Assembly (NCBI GenBank): GCA_003021325.1
Contig: PXQM01000203.1
Span: 1-9,950 of the forward strand
Direction: 5' to 3'
Length of the DNA: 9,950 bases
From: Halobacteriales archaeon QH_10_70_21
GTDB taxonomy: Archaea; Halobacteriota; Halobacteria; Halobacteriales; Haloarculaceae
The translations under genes and the position numbers were made by a program. The notes beneath the pieces were generated by a model, which had not been told where the DNA came from, made no database searches, and was given only the letters and a program-made list of their open reading frames with translations. This document shows positions 6,890 to 9,950 of this stretch, piece by piece. Each line of letters begins with the position of its first letter. Position 1 is the stretch's first letter.

Positions 6890-6962
6890 ACGCGGCCGCC
6901 GTTCGCCATCGGCCCCCGGTCGGGCGCGTGCCGTAGCGTCGCGACATCGTCGCCGGACCCCG

Positions 6963-6979
6963 CGCCAGTGTACCTGGCG
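6963..6979 (+). other. Short perfect stem-loop downstream of the Lrp-RCK_C gene
   Basis: cgccag (6963-6968) pairs with ctggcg (6974-6979) around a 5-base loop, 74 bases after the regulator stop. It could help end or stabilise that transcript. The rest of the 220-base gap holds only the permease promoter region; I see no small gene there. Confidence 0.25.
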
Positions 6980-7061
6980 GCGGTGTGTTCCCGCCGGTCG
7001 GCTTCGCTGATGTCGTTCCCGAGCTGCCGGACGGCCCTCTCCTTCGCGAAGAGCAGTTTCT

Positions 7062-7081
7062 ACCGGCTTTTGTTTCTTAAT
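7062..7081 (+). promoter_or_regulatory. AT-rich promoter region of the APC permease gene
   Basis: The stretch containing cttttgtttcttaat is the only AT-rich part of the intergenic region and ends about 30 bases before ATG 7110, so it could supply the TATA element (tttcttaat) for a transcript with a very short leader. Its T-richness could also serve as a terminator for the upstream regulator gene. Confidence 0.45.
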
Positions 7082-7098
7082 CCGAAGTAGTTTTCGGA
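7081..7098. promoter_or_regulatory. 18-bp inverted repeat, candidate operator of the permease gene
   Basis: TCCGAA and TTCGGA are perfect inverted arms around the 6-base spacer gtagtt. The element sits between the AT-rich promoter and ATG 7110, where a bound dimer would block transcription. The adjacent Lrp-RCK_C protein is the natural candidate to bind it; this is inference from position. Confidence 0.4.
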
Positions 7099-7109
7099 CA
7101 TGGGATACA

Positions 7110-8507
7110 ATGTGGGAGCAGATGGCCGGCGACGACCTCGAACGCAGCCTCGGGCTGTTCCCGACGATGATGATAAGCATGGGCGCGATGATCGGCAGCG
7201 GCATCTTCGTGCTGCCGGCGCTCGGGTTCAAGAAGGCGGGGCCCGCGGTGATTCTGGCGTACGTGCTCGCGGCCGTCGTCGTCATGCCGGCGGCGCTGTC
7301 GAAGTCGGAGATGGCGACGGCGATGCCGAACTCGGGCGGGACGTACCTCTACATCGACCGGGCACTGGGCCCGCTGTTCGGCACCATCGCGGGCATCGGC
7401 GCCTGGTTCTCGCTCGTGTTCAAGAGCTCCTTCGCGCTGGTCGGTCTCGGCGCGTACCTCCTGCTTTTCGCGCCGGTCGCCCAGAGCCAGATCGTCTTCG
7501 TCGCCCTCGGGCTCGCGGTGCTCGTCGTCGCGCTCAACGTCTCCGGGACGAAGCTGAGCGGGAGCGTCCAGGCCGTCATCGTGAGCCTCGTGCTGGTCGG
7601 GCTGGTGGCGTACACGCTCAACGCCGGGGTCGTCGGTGACGCGGGCCAGTTCAGACCGTTCGCCCCGGCGGGCAACTTCGATATCGTGACCGCGGCGGCG
7701 TTCGTGTTCGTCTCCTACGCCGGCGTGACGAAGATCGCAAGCGTCGCCGAGGAGGTGAAGGACCCGGGCCGGAACCTCCCGCTTGCGATGCTGGGGTCGC
7801 TGCTCGTGATGCTCGTCATCTACGTCGCCGTCGTGGCGGCGGTGGTGGCGCTGGCGGACCCGAAGACCCTCACGAAGGGCGGCCCCGACGGGACGGCGTC
7901 GCTGACCCCGATGGCCGACGGCGCGGCCCAGCTCTTCGGCGGGTTCGGCGTCGTCGTCATCTCGGTCGTCGCGGTGGTCGCGCTGACGAGCATGGCCAAC
8001 GCGGGGGTGCTCTCGTCGTCGCGGTTCCCCCTGGCGATGAGCCGCGACTCGCTGCTACCGCCGGCGCTCAGTCGAATCGACCGCCGCTTCAAGACCCCGC
8101 GCAACGCCGTACTGCTCACCGGCGTCGTGCTGCTTCTGCTCATCGCGTTCGTGCCCGTCATCGAGCTGGCGAAGCTCGCGAGCGCCTTCCAGATACTCGT
8201 GTTCTCGATAATCAACGTCGCGCTGGTGGCCTTCCGGGAGGCGGACCTCCCGGCCTACGACCCCGACTTCGTCGCCCCCGGGTACCCGTACGTCCAGGTC
8301 TTCGGCGTCGTCGCCGGCGGCGTCCTCCTCACGCAGATGGGGACGCTGCCCATCCTGGGCGCGGCCGGCATCATTGCCGGCGGCGTGGCGGTGTACGTCG
8401 CCTACGGCCGCCAGCGAACCGACCGGACCGGCGCTCTCGGGACCCTGCTCAGCCGCCGGCGGGGCGAGGAGGACGACGGCATCGTCCTTACGACGGAGAG
8501 CGACTGA
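7110..8507 (+). CDS. APC-superfamily amino-acid permease
   Basis: A 465-residue integral membrane protein with about 12 hydrophobic segments, the usual APC size. Helix 1 carries the substrate-binding motif GSGIF (29-33) within SMGAMIGSGIFVLPA. Helices 2-3 include MPNSGGTYLYIDRALG, and helix 6 with its following loop reads SYAGVTKIASVAEEVKDPGRNLPLAM, the classic family signature. The protein ends in a short charged tail (about 435-465) without the cytoplasmic UspA or TrkA domains that some haloarchaeal APC carriers have. Those functions appear here as separate genes upstream. It should import amino acids by proton or sodium symport or exchange; the substrate is not readable. Two starts are possible: ATG 7110 (used) and ATG 7122, which gives MAGDDLERSLG and has gggag 4 bases before it. 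The ATG at 7100 is out of frame. Confidence 0.92.
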   Translation: MWEQMAGDDLERSLGLFPTMMISMGAMIGSGIFVLPALGFKKAGPAVILAYVLAAVVVMPAALSKSEMATAMPNSGGTYLYIDRALGPLFGTIAGIGAWFSLVFKSSFALVGLGAYLLLFAPVAQSQIVFVALGLAVLVVALNVSGTKLSGSVQAVIVSLVLVGLVAYTLNAGVVGDAGQFRPFAPAGNFDIVTAAAFVFVSYAGVTKIASVAEEVKDPGRNLPLAMLGSLLVMLVIYVAVVAAVVALADPKTLTKGGPDGTASLTPMADGAAQLFGGFGVVVISVVAVVALTSMANAGVLSSSRFPLAMSRDSLLPPALSRIDRRFKTPRNAVLLTGVVLLLLIAFVPVIELAKLASAFQILVFSIINVALVAFREADLPAYDPDFVAPGYPYVQVFGVVAGGVLLTQMGTLPILGAAGIIAGGVAVYVAYGRQRTDRTGALGTLLSRRRGEEDDGIVLTTESD

Positions 8508-8528
8508 TACGGACTGTCGCAGTCCGTA
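8508..8528. terminator. Perfect hairpin between convergent genes (candidate bidirectional terminator)
   Basis: tacggactg (8508-8516) and cagtccgta (8520-8528) form a perfect 9-bp stem with a 3-base loop (tcg). It starts on the base after the permease stop and ends 9 bases before the stop of the convergent dehydrogenase. Position and symmetry suit a two-way terminator or 3'-end protecting structure. There is no T-run on either side. Confidence 0.55.
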
Positions 8529-8537
8529 CGAGCGGCG

Positions 8538-9395
<858 letters not shown>

Positions 9396-9418
9396 ACGTG
9401 CGTCTCGGACAGGGTCGA

Positions 9419-9426
9419 GCCTAAAG
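9419..9426 (-). promoter_or_regulatory. TATA-like promoter element of the 3-hydroxyacyl-CoA dehydrogenase gene
   Basis: On the minus strand it reads ctttaggc, centred about 28 bases upstream of ATG 9395. TTTA-type elements at this distance are typical haloarchaeal TATA boxes and predict a leaderless transcript. Confidence 0.55.
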
Positions 9427-9434
9427 ATTGTCTC

Positions 9435-9472
9435 TCGCCGTCGCGGCGACGACACCCCCCACGAGCGGGGGT
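9435..9472. promoter_or_regulatory. Two adjacent GC-rich inverted repeats in a divergent promoter region
   Basis: tcgccg (9435-9440) pairs with cggcga (9444-9449) around tcg, and accccc (9454-9459) pairs with gggggt (9467-9472) around a 7-base loop. They lie in the 123-base gap between the divergent dehydrogenase and aldolase genes, upstream of both starts. They could be regulator sites shared by both genes, but short GC palindromes arise easily in GC-rich DNA. Confidence 0.3.
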
Positions 9473-9518
9473 AACGTACCAGAATCTTCATTGTGCCGGT
9501 CACACCACGTTTGTGCGT

Positions 9519-9950
9519 ATGATTCCCATCGACGATACGCCGCTGTGCCGGGACGGGAAGATGCTCATCCTCGCGTACGACCACGGGCTCGAGCACGGGC
9601 CCGTCGACTTCGAGGATGTGCCGGAGAGCGCGGACCCCGAACGGACCTTCGAGGCGGCGACCCACCCTGCGGTCACCTCGGTCGCGGTCCAGAAGGGCAT
9701 CGCCGAGGCGTACTACCCCAGCTTCCAGGAGGACCTCGACCTGCTGGTGAAGCTGAACGGGACGTCGAACCTCTGGCGGGGCGAACCGGACTCGGCGGTC
9801 AACTGCACGGTCGACTACGCCGAGGAGATCGGCGCATCCTCTATCGGCTTCACCGTCTACGGCGGCTCCAACTACGAGATAGAGATGGTCGAGGAGTTCC
9901 GCGAGGCTCAGGAGGCCGCCCGCCACCGCGACATGCCGGTCGTGATGTGG
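9519..9950 (+). CDS. fba: Class I fructose-bisphosphate aldolase (archaeal DhnA type), N-terminal part
   Basis: The frame is open from ATG 9519 to the window end: 144 residues, about half the usual 260-270. The diagnostic archaeal class I aldolase motif LILAYDHGLEHGP is at residues 16-28. It is followed by helix and strand segments of a TIM barrel: VTSVAVQKGIAEAYY, then LVKLNGTSNLW, then IGASSIGFTVYGGSNYE. The catalytic Schiff-base lysine is expected beyond the window. The enzyme reversibly splits fructose 1,6-bisphosphate into dihydroxyacetone phosphate and glyceraldehyde 3-phosphate, in gluconeogenesis or sugar breakdown. The related 2-amino-3,7-dideoxyheptulosonate synthase of archaeal aromatic synthesis usually has a PLDHG-type motif instead, which is why I favour the aldolase. 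The gene is divergent from the 3-hydroxyacyl-CoA dehydrogenase. No clear Shine-Dalgarno sequence precedes the start, and the best AT-rich element is around 9483-9492. Confidence 0.88.
   Translation, partial: MIPIDDTPLCRDGKMLILAYDHGLEHGPVDFEDVPESADPERTFEAATHPAVTSVAVQKGIAEAYYPSFQEDLDLLVKLNGTSNLWRGEPDSAVNCTVDYAEEIGASSIGFTVYGGSNYEIEMVEEFREAQEAARHRDMPVVMW

Noticed and set aside
6890..7109. Possible small RNA or tRNA in the 220-base gap before the permease gene
   Set aside because: No cloverleaf or conserved tRNA box is visible, only a short stem-loop and promoter-like sequence.

Overview
The window looks like chromosomal DNA from a haloarchaeon (class Halobacteria). GC content is very high. The proteins are rich in Asp and Glu. 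Several starts have no Shine-Dalgarno sequence but carry an A/T-rich TATA-like element about 26-28 bases upstream of the ATG, as expected for leaderless transcripts. Gene content also fits: a free-standing B12-binding methylmalonyl-CoA mutase subunit with MeaB, a receiver-GAF regulator, an Lrp regulator with an RCK_C tail, and an archaeal class I aldolase. I cannot name the genus.

Layout. Bases 1-1297 (+) hold the end of the mutase B12 subunit, followed with no gap by meaB. Bases 1342-2209 (+) hold a broken alpha/beta-hydrolase gene. It meets a receiver-GAF response regulator (2206-3213, -) tail to tail with overlapping stop codons. Next come a small unknown gene (3317-3592, -) and a divergent small winged-helix regulator (3691-3960, +), which ends one base before the stop of an acyl-CoA dehydrogenase (3962-5104, -). 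A universal stress protein gene (5279-5986, -) is divergent from an Lrp-RCK_C regulator (6134-6889, +), which is followed by an APC amino-acid permease (7110-8507, +). A perfect hairpin separates the permease from a convergent 3-hydroxyacyl-CoA dehydrogenase (8538-9395, -). That gene is divergent from a class I fructose-bisphosphate aldolase (from 9519, +), which runs off the end.

Metabolic picture. Acyl-CoA dehydrogenase and 3-hydroxyacyl-CoA dehydrogenase are beta-oxidation enzymes. The mutase/MeaB pair handles methylmalonyl-CoA from odd-chain acids, branched amino acids or propionate. The aldolase serves sugar metabolism. The stress protein, Lrp-RCK_C regulator and permease look like one amino-acid uptake and regulation locus, with the RCK_C domain as a likely ligand sensor.

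The clearest anomaly is in the hydrolase. A 100-bp block from its N-terminal half (1590-1689) recurs exactly at 2093-2192, where the C-terminal catalytic region should be. A 20-bp tandem duplication at 1669-1708 also shifts the frame. This is either a recent intragenic rearrangement that made a pseudogene, or an assembly error. The rest is ordinary core haloarchaeal sequence. I saw no CRISPR array, insertion sequence, tRNA, rRNA, phage gene or defence system, and every gap between genes is shorter than 300 bases.
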